Counted from the stretch's first letter, positions 53,895 through 64,000 are shown. The stretch: DNA of 64,000 nt from Episyrphus balteatus (GCF_945859705.1 NC_079134.1:63404437-63468436), one strand, 5' to 3'. The notes: generated by a model not told the origin, from the letters alone. Translations and numbers: made by a program.

Positions 53895-54758
53895 ATGGCT
53901 CATAATGTAAATGAAGTGCCGGAAGTCTCCAACAGAGACCTGTTGAATAGCATAATGGCTATAGTGTCGAGAATTCCGCCGGCAAGCATCGGTGGGAATG
54001 TATTGAGGGAAATCTAATATATACCCGAGTTTGAAGGCGATTCTAAGAAGCTGACTAACTTCGTAATGATGGTAGAAAACCATCTGGATAGTGCAGCAAT
54101 GAACCAAGAAGCAACATGGACCATTATCCAACAAACAAAAGTTAAAGGAAGGGCAATGGATCTACTATTGGTCAACAACGCTACCACATGGACAGAGGCA
54201 AAGGAACTATTCAAACAACATTACCGGCCAATTATCAGCAGCACCGACTTAACAAAGGAAATCCATTCTATGAGAGTAAGTTCTATTTATGAACTAGTAA
54301 ATAAGCTAGAGTACCTTTTAAGTAAAATTAATACTTATGTGATTTTCGCTACAAATAGAGAAAAAGAAAAAACACTTCTTTATAATATCATCATTAATAA
54401 AGTAAGAGAAATAACATTAGGTAACTTAGCTAGAGAAATAAGAGACATATATGATGTGTCGGAAATTAAAAGAATTCTCTTTTCATATATAGGGTATGAT
54501 AGTGGCAACATAATAACAATTGAAACAAGTAGGTTCAACCACTATAGTCACAATCACTCTCATGCCAACAATTCCAATCAAGCTAGGAACAATAGAACGA
54601 ACGACAGACAGATAGTTAGAAATACGGACCAACCGAATGACGTCAGACAAAATAATTATCCAAGGCCACTACCAATGAATAACAATAATATTACAACCGA
54701 TCAAGAACCCATTAGCCAAGAACTTAATACAGTAGAACCTCCGGTTTTTCTGAACTGA
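53895..54758 (+). pseudogene. gag: gag of element B, one in-frame stop
   Basis: ATG at 53895 opens 287 codons ending at TGA 54756-54758. The only break is TAA at 54015-54017 (codon 41); the downstream part from 54018 is in the same frame. The protein ends in an Asn/His/Arg-rich tail without CCHC knuckles, as in other errantivirus Gags. A T5 run (about 54745-54749) just before the stop, with the pol frame at -1, suggests programmed frameshifting. Confidence 0.85.
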
Positions 54759-54849
54759 GCCTCGGATCTATAATAATGGTACCAGTTGAAATAGAAAATC
54801 AAAGACATTATATATTAATCGATACTGGTAGTACCATGACAATTACACG
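54740..54849 (+). pseudogene. pol: Protease of element B, cut by palindrome P4
   Basis: In the -1 frame relative to gag; the ATG at 54776 is not necessarily used. It reads the aspartic protease site ILIDTGSTMTITR and is then interrupted at 54850 by P4. The frame resumes at 56872 with VIN-type sequence when P4 and one CG are removed. Confidence 0.8.
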
Positions 54850-56869
54850 GTGTAACACTCAAAAAATACGCGGGCGGAGACCTATCAGGTTTTGTAGAGC
54901 TAGTCGCACTGAATACGAAACGGTATTTGAAAATCCCCTAACACCCCCAAAATCTGGAGTTACGGGCAAAAAACGGTTTTTTGGACCTTCACCCATTGAA
55001 AAAATTCTAGCTTCGACAATTTTTTACCCATTTTCGATTTTTTTACAGTTTCTGATAGAAAATAAATATACCTTTTTAACAATGTATAAAACATGTAACT
55101 CGGTTAAACCACCTAGAATTTATAAGATGTCAAAGTTCAAAAATTCAATTTTTTTTGTCACTTGCCCAACTTCGGCATCAATTTAAAGTATATGTTTTCA
55201 AAACAACATGCTATTTAAAAAATATATTCTAAAACTATATCTATTTCCCAATCGATCGAGGTATTTTTTATGAAAATCACTTCAAAATTGGCTTAGAAAA
55301 AAAAATTTTTCGATTTCAACCCAGATACAGAAATTCGAACTTTTAGGTATAGAACAAAAATGTTGTTTCGGCACGTAGTAAGATAAGTTGGGCGCCAGGA
55401 TTTGATTAAACGTTTTTGTAGAGGAGCTCAATACAAACATTTTTTTTCTTTGGGAGGGGGTCTATCTCCCCCCGTTTAGGTGGGAGGGGCATTTTTCTAA
55501 AAAAAATTATCAAAATAAAAAAAAATTATTAAAAAACAACGGCAACACTTACAGTAATAAATGATACCATTTCCAAAAGGCAAAATTGTGCATTTGGTTC
55601 TAATTTCTAAATCAATATAATATTACCAATAGTTTTTGAAATAATCGATTTCAAAGTTAAAAATAGGCGAAAAAAAATTTGTAAAAACTCATTTTATACT
55701 ATTTTTGTCCAGACTGTGAATTTTAGTAAATAAATTACTTAGGCAGAAAACTGCCTCTTAATTCCTTATCGAACAGTGAAAACTATATGTTTCTATGTCT
55801 TCTAGTTTTTGAGAAAATTGAAAAATTATTTTATCAGATTTTTCTTTTTTCAAAATATTTTTTGTTTTTATTTGTTTTTATTTTTCAATTTTCTCAAAAA
55901 CTAGAAGACATAGAAACATATAGTTTTCACTGTTCGATAAGGAATTAATTGAGGCAGTTTTCTGTCTAAGTAATTTATTTACTAAAATTCACAGTCTGGA
56001 CAAAAATAGTATAAAATGAGTTTTTACAAATTTTTTTTCGCCTATTTTTAACTTTGAAATCGATTATTTCAAAAACTATTGGTAATATTATATTGATTTA
56101 GAAATTAGAACCAAATGCACAATTTTGCCTTTTGGAAATGGTATCATTTATTACTGTAAGTGTTGCCGTTGTTTTTTAATAATTTTTTTTTATTTTGATA
56201 ATTTTTTTTAGAAAAATGCCCCTCCCACCTAAACGGGGGGAGATAGACCCCCCTCCCAAAGAAAAAAAATGTTTGTATTGAGCTCCTCTACAAAAACGTT
56301 TAATCAAATCCTGGCGCCCAACTTATCTTACTACGTGCCGAAACAACATTTTTGTTCTATACCTAAAAGTTCGAATTTCTGTATCTGGGTTGAAATCGAA
56401 AAATTTTTTTTTCTAAGCCAATTTTGAAGTGATTTTCATAAAAAATACCTCGATCGATAGGGAAATAAATATAGTTTTAGAATATATTTTTTAAATAGCA
56501 TGTTGTTTTGAAAACATATACTTTAAATTGATGCCGAAGTTGGGCAAATGACAAAAAAAATTGAATTTTTGAACTTTGACATCTTATAAATTCTAAGTGG
56601 TTTAACCGAGTTACATGTTTTATACATTGTTAAAAAGGTATATTTATCTTCTATCAGAAACTGTAAAAAAATCGAATATGGGTAAAAAATTGTCGAAGCT
56701 AGAATTTTTTCAATGGGTGAAGGTCCAAAAAACCGTTTTTTGCCCGTAACTCCAGATTTTGGGGGTGTTAGGGGATTTTCAAATACCGTTTCGTATTCAG
56801 TGCGACTAGCTCTACAAAACCTGATAGGTCTCCGCCCGCGTATATTTTAAAACCTCATTTTTGTAACAC
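54850..56869. repeat. Long palindrome P4 (2.02 kb) inside pol of element B
   Basis: Ends GTGTAACAC and TTGTAACAC, with CG repeated on both sides (54848-54849, 56870-56871). The host site reads ACACGTGT without the insert. The arms are near identical for almost 1 kb; the centre is near 55875. Each arm carries a G-rich block (GGGAGGGGGTCTATCTCCCC) shared with palindrome P5. No protein. Confidence 0.9.
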
Positions 56870-56871
56870 CG

Positions 56872-58960
56872 TGTTATTAACATAAATAAACTTGATATGA
56901 CGAAATATAATATACTAGATACGAAATTGACTAAAATACAAACTATAAATAGCAGTTCAACGCAGACTACAAATATATACCAGATTCCTCTACCAAAAGA
57001 ATTTGGCTATACAAATAACACATTTATCAAAGCATATGGTCATAAATTAGAAAATAAAAATTATACCATGTTATTTGGTATGGATGTTTTAAAAAATATT
57101 GTTAAAACCATTGATATAGAACAAGGAATCATAACTCTCAGAAATGAAACAATTCTTAAAATTGAAAAACCTCTAGAACACTCTTGTAATTACTTAGAAG
57201 AGGACAGTCCTGACTTTGGCAGACTTAATCGCAAAGAAAAAACAGCACTGACCTCCCTACTAGAAGAATTCAAAAATATTCAATACAAAGAAGGTGACGT
57301 ATTAACTCATCCTTCAGGAGTAAAACATGAGATTTGTCTCCGAGAAGATAAACCACTTCATGCTAAATTGTATAGATTACCGAAAAAACACGAAGAAGAG
57401 GTGGCTCAACAAATTAAAGAAATGGAAAGACAGGGTATAATTAGAAGAAGTATGAGTAGATATGCTTCCCCCATAGTTGTGGTTGCCAAGAAACCCGATA
57501 GTGATGGACAAGTAAAATATCGAATTTGTGTTGACTATAGAGCTTTAAACGAGATAACTGAAGATGACAGATTCCCGATACCAAATATTGACTCATTGTT
57601 TGATAAACTAGGAAAAGCGGTATATTTTTCGACCCTCGATTTAGCCAAAGGTTACCATCAAATTATGATGCATCCTAACGACATCGCGAAAACAGCATTC
57701 ATAACTCCACAAGGACTTTACGAATATGTTCGTATGCCTTTTGGACTTAAAAATGCACCTGCAACTTTTCAACGGTTAATGAACCACATTCTAAGAGATT
57801 ACATAAACAAAACTTGCGTTGTATATTTGGATGACATTTTAATATTTTCTGCTTCTCTGGAAGAACATATGCAAAATTTAAGACAAATTTTCAAAATATT
57901 AAAGAACAATAATTTGAAACTACAAGTAGGTAAATGTTCATTCCTTAAAAAAGAAACCGAGTTTCTTGGTCATATCGTGACAGAAGAAGGATTAAAACCT
58001 AACCCCAATAAAGTGAGTGCGATAAAAAACCTTCCACTCCCCCATACAGAAAAACAACTTAAAAGTTTTTTAGGCGCTTCAGGATATTATAGGAAATTTA
58101 TACAAAATTATGCTAAAATCGCATACCCTATGACAAGGTACCTTAAAAAAGATACAAAAATAAATATAAATGACCCCGAATACATTAATGCTTTTGAGAC
58201 ACTCAAACTTAATTTGATAACATACCCAATTTTAAAGTTTCCAGAATTCGAAAAACCTTTTCATATCTATACAGACGCTAGTAACTTCGCAATAGGAGCT
58301 GTGCTTACACAAGATAAACAACCAGTTTGTTATATTTCAAGAACTCTTAATGAGCACGAGAGAAACTATTCTGTCACAGATAAGGAATTTTTAGCAATAG
58401 TTTGGAGTGTTTCTAAATTAAGACCCTATTTGTGGGGAAAGAGATTCAAAATTACAACCGATCATCTTCCTATAAAATATTTAAACAAGAAATATAAAGG
58501 TTCAGAATTTTCTCAACGTAACCAACGATGGTTACTCAAACTACAAGAATTCAAATATGACATTGAATACCTGAAAGGACAAGAAAATAAAGTAGCTGAT
58601 TTTCTTAGTAGAATTGAAAACCAACACACAGAAATAAACCAAATTTCAGACAGGAACCCAGGAACTGAGGATCAATTAGATCACATACCAGTCAAGGAAG
58701 GTATTGTTAATATATACAAACAACAAATTATTCTTAGTTATGATAAAGAACCAAAAATAGAAATACTTCATAAAAAGAAAATTATGTACATTAGAGCATC
58801 TGATCCTATTCAGTCGATTACAGAACAGTTGAAAGAAATTGATCAAGGAATAGTCGGAATATATTCTGAAGTAAGAGAGGTAGACTTTAATAAAATTCAA
58901 CAGATAATAGTAAATTTGCATTCAGGAAATAGAAAAATTAAGTTTGTCAAAATAGCATGA
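56872..58960 (+). pseudogene. pol: Protease end, RT and RNase H of element B
   Basis: An open frame with the protease C-terminus (LFGMDVLKN), RT motifs (RICVDYRALNE, STLDLAKGYHQI, MPFGLKNAPATFQ, catalytic YLDD at 57824-57835, LGHIV), then RNase H (YTDASNFAIGAVLTQ, TTDHLPIKYLN) and NKVADFLSRIE. It closes at TGA 58958-58960, which is in the same frame as the integrase that follows, so a single nonsense codon separates them. Confidence 0.9.
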
Positions 58961-59917
58961 AGAGTAAGAGACTTAAGGACGGAGGACGAAGCTAGAAAAC
59001 AGATTTCCATGTATCACATTAAAGAGAGCCAACATTCTGGTATAGTTGAAACTTATAACACTTTAAAACAACAAATTTACTTTCCCAAACTTACACGAAT
59101 CATTACACAAATTATAAATAATTGTGACACATGTCAAACAGCAAAGTATGAACGAAAACCCATTAACGAAAAATTTAAAATAACAGAGACACCTAGTAAG
59201 CCTAATGAAATAGTCCACATAGATATTTATCACTTCCACAAACACATATTTCTAACCATAATCGACAAACTCACAAAAAAGGGATTTGTATACAGACTAG
59301 AAAGTAAAAATCACATACATAAAACAGACGCAATTACAGAACACTTTACAAAAGAGGGACCACCCACAAAAATTATAACAGACAATGAGTTCAACACATT
59401 GTACATTAAAGAATTCCTTAGACAACGACAAGTAGAAGTACACTTCACTAAACCAAATTCCCATACGGGAAATGCAGACATTGAACGTTTACATAGTACA
59501 ATAGCTGAAATATTACTGACAATGAAACAAGAAGAGTCAGTTAACGTAAAAATGTTTAAAGCATTTCAAATATATAATAAAAGATACCATTCCACAATTA
59601 ACATGTCCCCAGAACAAGCCCAAAATACTAACATAGAAACCCTTATAACAAAACTTAAGAACAAAAAAGAAAAAATCATTGAAAAGAAAAATCAAACAAG
59701 AGAAGATTATAATGAAACCAGACAGGAAGGCTATATCAAAAACTATAAACATGTTAGACATAAGAACGAACCTAACTTAAGATATAAGAATTTAGACAGA
59801 GTACATACAAAAAATATTAAACGACCAAGAAAATTCACAGGTTCTCTCGTTGATGCTACTACTCCTATCGATGACAATCAACCTGGTACAAGCAACACTT
59901 GTAATAACGTCAATTGA
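58961..59917 (+). pseudogene. pol: Integrase of element B, complete domains
   Basis: It continues the pol frame. The zinc-binding HHCC domain (MYHIKESQHSG, NNCDTC) is followed by the catalytic core with Asp in VHIDIYHFH, Asp in IITDNEFN and Glu in NADIERLHST, and a basic C-terminal domain. All three catalytic residues are present, in contrast to element A. It overlaps the start of env by about 65 bases. It would work only if the upstream stop were bypassed. Confidence 0.88.
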
Positions 59918-61352
59918 AAGCAAAAATGGATTCACGATGATTAATATGGGGGAAGGTGAAATCATCAACCAGACTCAAACTGTAATTCACATCGTGAACA
60001 TAAACAAATTAGTAGACACTCTTGAAGAAATAAAAAAATTTGAAATTGTAAATCAAGACCAAGAATTAAAAAGAGAATGTTATACACTTTTTACAAAAGT
60101 ATTAAGCTTGATGCCTTCCAGAACAAGATCAAAACGAGGACTGATAAATATAATAGGAACTACTCATAAATGGTTATTCGGTACCATGGATAATGACGAT
60201 AGGGAAGAAATAGACGAACATTTAAAAATAATTGAAACTAACGACAGGAACGCAATTCAAGAACTCAACAAACAAATTAAAATTAATACACAGTTAGATG
60301 AAAATATGAAAAATTTAAGGGATTTAGTTCTGAAAGACAGACAAGAAATAGAACTTTATCAGAATGAAAGCCAAAAATTACAAAAAACCATACTTAATCG
60401 ACTTCAACGAACGGAAGTACTTACTAGATTACTTATGTTTGAAAAACTTATTGACAATTTACTAGATACTATAGCTGCTGCAAAGATGGGGATAACGCAT
60501 CCCAGCTTACTTACGAAAGACGAACTGGTTATGACAGACATGAACTTAGGTAAATTAAAAAATATTAAGTCAGGAGTTATGAAATATACAGATGAAGCCA
60601 TTATTATAGCCCTTAAAATACCAGAAGAAGTAATAACACTTCCGATTAAAATTATTTTGCCAATAACTAATGAAAAAAAAGAGGAAGTTGATTTAGAACC
60701 GTTTTTTGTAATATCATACAATGGGAAAGAATATATATATGATAGTGAAAAAAATAATATTAATGACTTAAAAGAAAGAAATGATTGCATTATTAAAAAG
60801 AATTGTTTAATGAAAATAGACACCAATTTTGAAATCATTAATATTAATCAGAGAACGTTCATTGTAAAAAATTCTGACAAAACAAATGTACAAAATAATT
60901 GTGATGCCAGAGAATTAACTCTCACAGGAAATTATATTGTGAATATCCAAAATTGTAATATAAAAATAAATGAGTCAACTTTGAAAAATAAAGAAACAAA
61001 TTATACTTTTCAATTATATTATGAAGAAATAATAAAACAAAATGTAACAATGAATACTGTTTTCAGTAAAATAGAAAAATGGCAAGAAATAGAAAATAGA
61101 CACAATATTGAAGTATTAAAATACAATAAAATAAAAACCTATGTTATGTCTGGCACATCCATATTTATAATAATAATTGTAATAACTTGTATAGTATTCG
61201 TAATTTGTAGGACTGTCAGAAAAACAGACAAAATCAAAATTAAAATTGATAACTATCCAATTGTAAAAAAAGAAAAAAACAACATTGATGAAAATATTAA
61301 TTTTAAGGATAAAATTGTAGCTAAGGAAGGAGGAGTTAAGTATTGGTCATAA
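59853..61352 (+). CDS. env: Envelope (F-like Env) of element B, open frame
   Basis: About 499 codons without a stop. A hydrophobic signal peptide (residues about 1-16, LLLLSMTINLV) opens it. A furin-type RSKR at about residue 95-98 is followed by a hydrophobic fusion-peptide-like segment, then long coiled-coil-prone sequence, a C-terminal membrane span (IFIIIIVITCIVFVIC) and a short basic tail. This is the domain order of insect errantivirus Env proteins related to baculovirus F. The stop (TAA 61350-61352) lies inside the 3' LTR. I chose ATG 59853; the preceding TTG is not needed. An AAATTCACAG just upstream could be the splice acceptor. Confidence 0.85.
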   Translation: MLLLLSMTINLVQATLVITSIESKNGFTMINMGEGEIINQTQTVIHIVNINKLVDTLEEIKKFEIVNQDQELKRECYTLFTKVLSLMPSRTRSKRGLINIIGTTHKWLFGTMDNDDREEIDEHLKIIETNDRNAIQELNKQIKINTQLDENMKNLRDLVLKDRQEIELYQNESQKLQKTILNRLQRTEVLTRLLMFEKLIDNLLDTIAAAKMGITHPSLLTKDELVMTDMNLGKLKNIKSGVMKYTDEAIIIALKIPEEVITLPIKIILPITNEKKEEVDLEPFFVISYNGKEYIYDSEKNNINDLKERNDCIIKKNCLMKIDTNFEIININQRTFIVKNSDKTNVQNNCDARELTLTGNYIVNIQNCNIKINESTLKNKETNYTFQLYYEEIIKQNVTMNTVFSKIEKWQEIENRHNIEVLKYNKIKTYVMSGTSIFIIIIVITCIVFVICRTVRKTDKIKIKIDNYPIVKKEKNNIDENINFKDKIVAKEGGVKYWS

Positions 61353-61714
61353 ACCATACTTAATTATAAGAAGGTCAGAGCAACGGAAAAGCTCTGCTGA
61401 GTTCACATATTTGATTGACTTACTATTTGTTGCTTTCGTCACTTTTATATTGACCTATAAAAGTTACGAAAGTATAAGAAGTAAACAAAGAGTGAAGTAA
61501 GTAGAATATGTGGTGGATTCAGCATTGTTGTGCAATACACACTTATTGACATTTCAATAGTGTAGTTATTGCAATTTTCCGGTTGGCTCTGAAATTCATT
61601 TTTAAAAAAAGAAACGTTAGTTAGTTAAAACCAACCAACCAACCAAGAAACAAATAATAGTTTAATAAAGTAAAAAATTAAATAAAAATTGTTTCTAAGT
61701 GTTATTATTTATTT
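61334..61714 (+). repeat. 3' LTR of element B
   Basis: AGTTAAGTATTGG to TTATTTATTT, preceded by a purine tract (AAGGAAGGAGG, 61323-61333) that fits the polypurine primer. It differs from the 5' LTR at about two places. Confidence 0.92.
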
Positions 61715-61718
61715 CGCG

Positions 61719-62010
61719 CTGTCGTGAGTTTTGTTATTGCACCCGCTGGAAAAAACACCTGCTGGTCGAAAATTATTTTTTTTAAGGCGTCATTGTTCTT
61801 AGCGAAAAAAGGTCGCTGTTTTATTGTTTTATTGCTGTACACTTATTGATCTTGTATCGAACACACAAGAACAACAAGTCAACCGTCGGTCGCGGGCGCC
61901 GCTTCGTTCAAGCGCGCTGTCTTGAAAGAAGTGAAAAAAGGTTGCGGTTTTATTGTTTTATTGCTGTACACTTATTGATCTTGTCGCTTCGTTCACGCGA
62001 GTTAAGTAAT
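61719..62010. repeat. Local repeat array (right side of element B)
   Basis: It carries the same words as 51895-52176 (GGTTGCGGTTTTATTGTTTT, GCTGTACACTTATTGATCTT, CGGTCGCGGGCGCCGCTTCG, TTCAAGCGCGCTGTCTTGAA). The CGCGCTGTC next to the element's right end matches the unit's GCGCGCTGTC, showing the element targeted the unit's CGCG. Confidence 0.7.
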
Positions 62011-63805
62011 AATTATTACAATCAAACAAATTGTTTGGTGGTGGTCTTAAGACTAACTTTATTATTTTCTATTCTTATTCTCTAAAGGTAATATTTATCA
62101 TTTATGCTGATTTAGCAAAAGAGGTTCATCGACGCACACGGTGGGCAGGAAGCATCGACAGGTATGAGAAAAATGTCGACAAAAACTGCAAGTTGGGTTG
62201 TATTTGTTGATGATTATACGTGCAAAATCCGTTGGAATTGAAATCCTAGCTGCTCCTTTTCAAAAGTTATTCATATTTTTGTGTTTCTAATCGGGACAAT
62301 TTGGAATACAAATCTTGGGGAGAGTACGATAACTTAGGCGACAAGAATTGATAACTCTATTTTGTAGAGGAGTTTAATACAATAATTTTTTACTATGGGA
62401 GGGGGGGGGTCCATCTCCCCCCGTTTAGGCGGGAGGGGCAATTTTCTAAAATATCAAGTTAAATACAAAAAAAAATATTTAAAAACAACGGCAACACTTA
62501 CAGTTATGAATGATACCTTTTTCAAGATACAGAATTGTACACTTGATTCTAATTTTTAAATCAAATTATTGCAATTAATTGTTCTCGAAATAATCAACTT
62601 CAAAGTCAAAATTTGGGAAAAAAGTTGAAAAAAAAAACACATTAAATACTATTTTTACCAAGACTGTAAATTTAAATATGAAATAAATCAACAAAATAAA
62701 CTGCCTCAATTAATTTCTTATCAAATACTGAAAACCATATATTTCTGTGCTTTATATTTTCCGAGAAAATTGAAAATAAGAAAATTATCTTTTTATCAGA
62801 TTTTCATTTTCTTAACTATTTTCACCAATATGAACAGCTTTTTAACTTAAAAGTATCATGCCTGGCTTGCTTCGCGGGTTTTCAGGAAGTGAGCTCAAGC
62901 AGGGGGGTTGCAAGGGGGCATACTGCAAGCATTATGTTTATGTAAACACGTTAACAGCTAAAAAATACAAATCTGATAAAAAGGTAGTTTTTTAATTTTC
63001 AATTTTCTCAAAAACTAGAAGGCATAGAAGCATATAATTTTCAGAATTTGATTATAAATTAATTGAGGCAGTTTATTTCATTGATTTATTTCGTATTTAA
63101 ATTCGCATTCTTGGTAAAAATAGTATTTAATGTGTTTTTTTTTTCAACTTTTTTACCAAATTTTGACTTTGAAGTTGATTATTTCAAGAACAATTAATTG
63201 CAATAATTTGATTTAAAAATTAGAATCAAGTGTACAATTCTTTATCTTGAAAAAGGTATCATTCATAACTGTAAGTGTTGCCATTGTTTTTTAATAATTT
63301 TTTTTTGTATTTAACATGATATTTTAGAAAATTGCCCCTCCCGCCTAAACGGGGGGAGATGGACCCCCCCTCCTGTAGTAAAAAATTATTGTATTAAACT
63401 CCTCTACAAAATACCGTTATCAATTCTTGTCGCCTAAGTTATCGTACTCTCCCTAAGATTTGTATTCCCAATTGTCCCGATTAGAAATACAAAAATATGA
63501 ATAACTTTTGAAAAGGAGCAGCTAGGATTTCAATTCCAACGGATTTTGCACGTATAATCATCAACAAATACAACCCAACTTGCAGTTTTTGTCGACATTT
63601 TTCTCATACCTGTCGATGCTTCCTGCCCACCGTGCGCAATTGCTGCAACAGCAGTACGGAATTAGTCAGCACCTTGCAATTAATTTACTATTAATTGTAA
63701 GTAGGGCTTTCTACTTCCGTTGCTGTGGTTGCAGAATAGAGTTCGAAACCTCTTGAGCTAAATGTAGGGTAGATGATACATAAAGGTGAATGCCTTGATG
63801 TAACA
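62011..63805 (-). repeat. Probable LTR of a minus-strand LTR element, split by P5
   Basis: On the minus strand a purine tract (CAAGGGGGGGAGG, 63806-63818) is followed by TGTTACATCAAGG, the usual tract-to-LTR junction. The LTR would run left, interrupted by P5 (62134-63637). Its left limit is uncertain; sequence at 62007-62020 (CGCGAGTTAAGTAA) is an alternative LTR-like start. The element body would lie beyond the window. Confidence 0.4.
62134..63637. repeat. Long palindrome P5 (1.50 kb)
   Basis: CACACGGTGGGCAGGAAGC and its near complement at 63615-63637 form the ends. The arms keep the same order of blocks, including GGGGGTCCATCTCCCCCCGT and AACGGCAACACTTACAGT. The centre, about 62830-62985, is an unpaired spacer of roughly 150 bp. 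It is homologous to P4 but more diverged between arms. No clear target duplication. Confidence 0.85.
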
Positions 63806-63818
63806 CCTCCCCCCCTTG

Positions 63819-64000
63819 ATTTGAGATTCTCCTGGATCTCAATATTACAAACATTTTTTTTTTTTGTATTTATCTACATTATTATTATTGTTTTTTTTTA
63901 TTTATTTATAATTCCATAATAAGTTTTTTTTTTGTTTACTATATTAAGTTTTTATTTGTTTTTCTATATTCATGACAAGTTTGATTTTTTTTTTGTAGTT
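63819..64000. other. AT-rich end of window
   Basis: T-rich low-complexity sequence. If the minus-strand LTR is real this would be the 3' end of that element's interior. Nothing coding is seen. Confidence 0.4.

Larger units (their letters stand above)
52485..61714 (+). mobile_element. Errantivirus-type Ty3/gypsy element B, nearly intact apart from insertions
   Basis: It has two 381-bp LTRs, a serine-tRNA-type primer site, gag, pol and env. CGCG flanks it at 52481-52484 and 61715-61718, within a GCGCGC-type site as known for ZAM-like errantiviruses. The 5' LTR is split by foldback F and the protease by palindrome P4. Besides these, gag and pol each have one in-frame stop, and env is open. I see only about two differences between the LTRs, so integration is recent. 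This copy is defective as it stands. Confidence 0.9.

Noticed and set aside
55241..56500. Possible coding sequence between protease and RT of element B
   Set aside because: The stretch is palindrome P4; removal restores the pol frame, so it is an insert, not a spacer domain.
63806..63818. C-run read as a G-quadruplex or simple repeat
   Set aside because: On the minus strand it sits directly before TGTTACATC, so a polypurine tract of an LTR element is the better reading, though not proven.

Overview
The window looks like a repeat-dense stretch of an insect genome, most likely a fly. I infer this from env-bearing Ty3/gypsy errantivirus-type elements, BEL/Pao elements, Tc1/mariner- and Transib-type insertions, AT-rich DNA and eukaryotic splice-like signals. 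I find no intact host gene, tRNA, rRNA or CRISPR array. Almost everything identifiable is a transposable element or a break made by one. The only possible host-gene trace is a broken THAP zinc-finger fragment near 46.2 kb.

Layout, left to right. 0.6-2.5 kb: a terminal-inverted-repeat transposon (MULE-like, copy A) with 9-10 bp target duplications. 3.6-5.1 kb: two small inverted-repeat elements. 5.8-12.1 kb: errantivirus A (+ strand; LTR, primer-binding site, gag, pol, env), broken and without a 3' LTR. 12.1-13.6 kb: long palindrome P6. 13.8-30.2 kb: a single minus-strand non-LTR retrotransposon (LINE1), split into four pieces by a MULE-like element (copy B), a TAA-flanked element, and a small inverted-repeat element that itself carries a full-length BEL/Pao element (16.4-22.8 kb).

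31.1-35.7 kb: a foldback element containing palindromes P1 and P7. 36.2-44.9 kb: a second foldback of the same family, split by an LTR element (C; 36.4-43.0 kb) that has a BEL-type gag but no recognisable pol, and by palindrome P2. Element C carries a foldback with tandem-repeat arms inside its ORF and a Transib-type insertion inside its 5' LTR. 46.2-47.2 kb: THAP fragment and inverted-repeat relic. 47.8-51.4 kb: a second minus-strand LINE, split by a third foldback copy carrying palindrome P3. 52.5-61.7 kb: errantivirus B (+ strand), young, with CGCG target duplications, nearly identical LTRs, an open env, foldback F inside its 5' LTR and palindrome P4 inside its protease. 62.0-63.8 kb: a likely minus-strand LTR interrupted by palindrome P5, with the element body running off the window.

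What joins these parts is nesting. In LINE1, elements B and C, and the BEL element, removing the inserted DNA and one target duplication restores a continuous frame or LTR, so an order of events can be read. The most unusual content is a set of 0.8-2.0 kb near-perfect palindromes, several flanked by TA, often sitting inside another inverted-repeat element. If transcribed they would make long hairpin RNA. The region would suit pericentromeric heterochromatin or a small-RNA-producing transposon graveyard, but that is inference.
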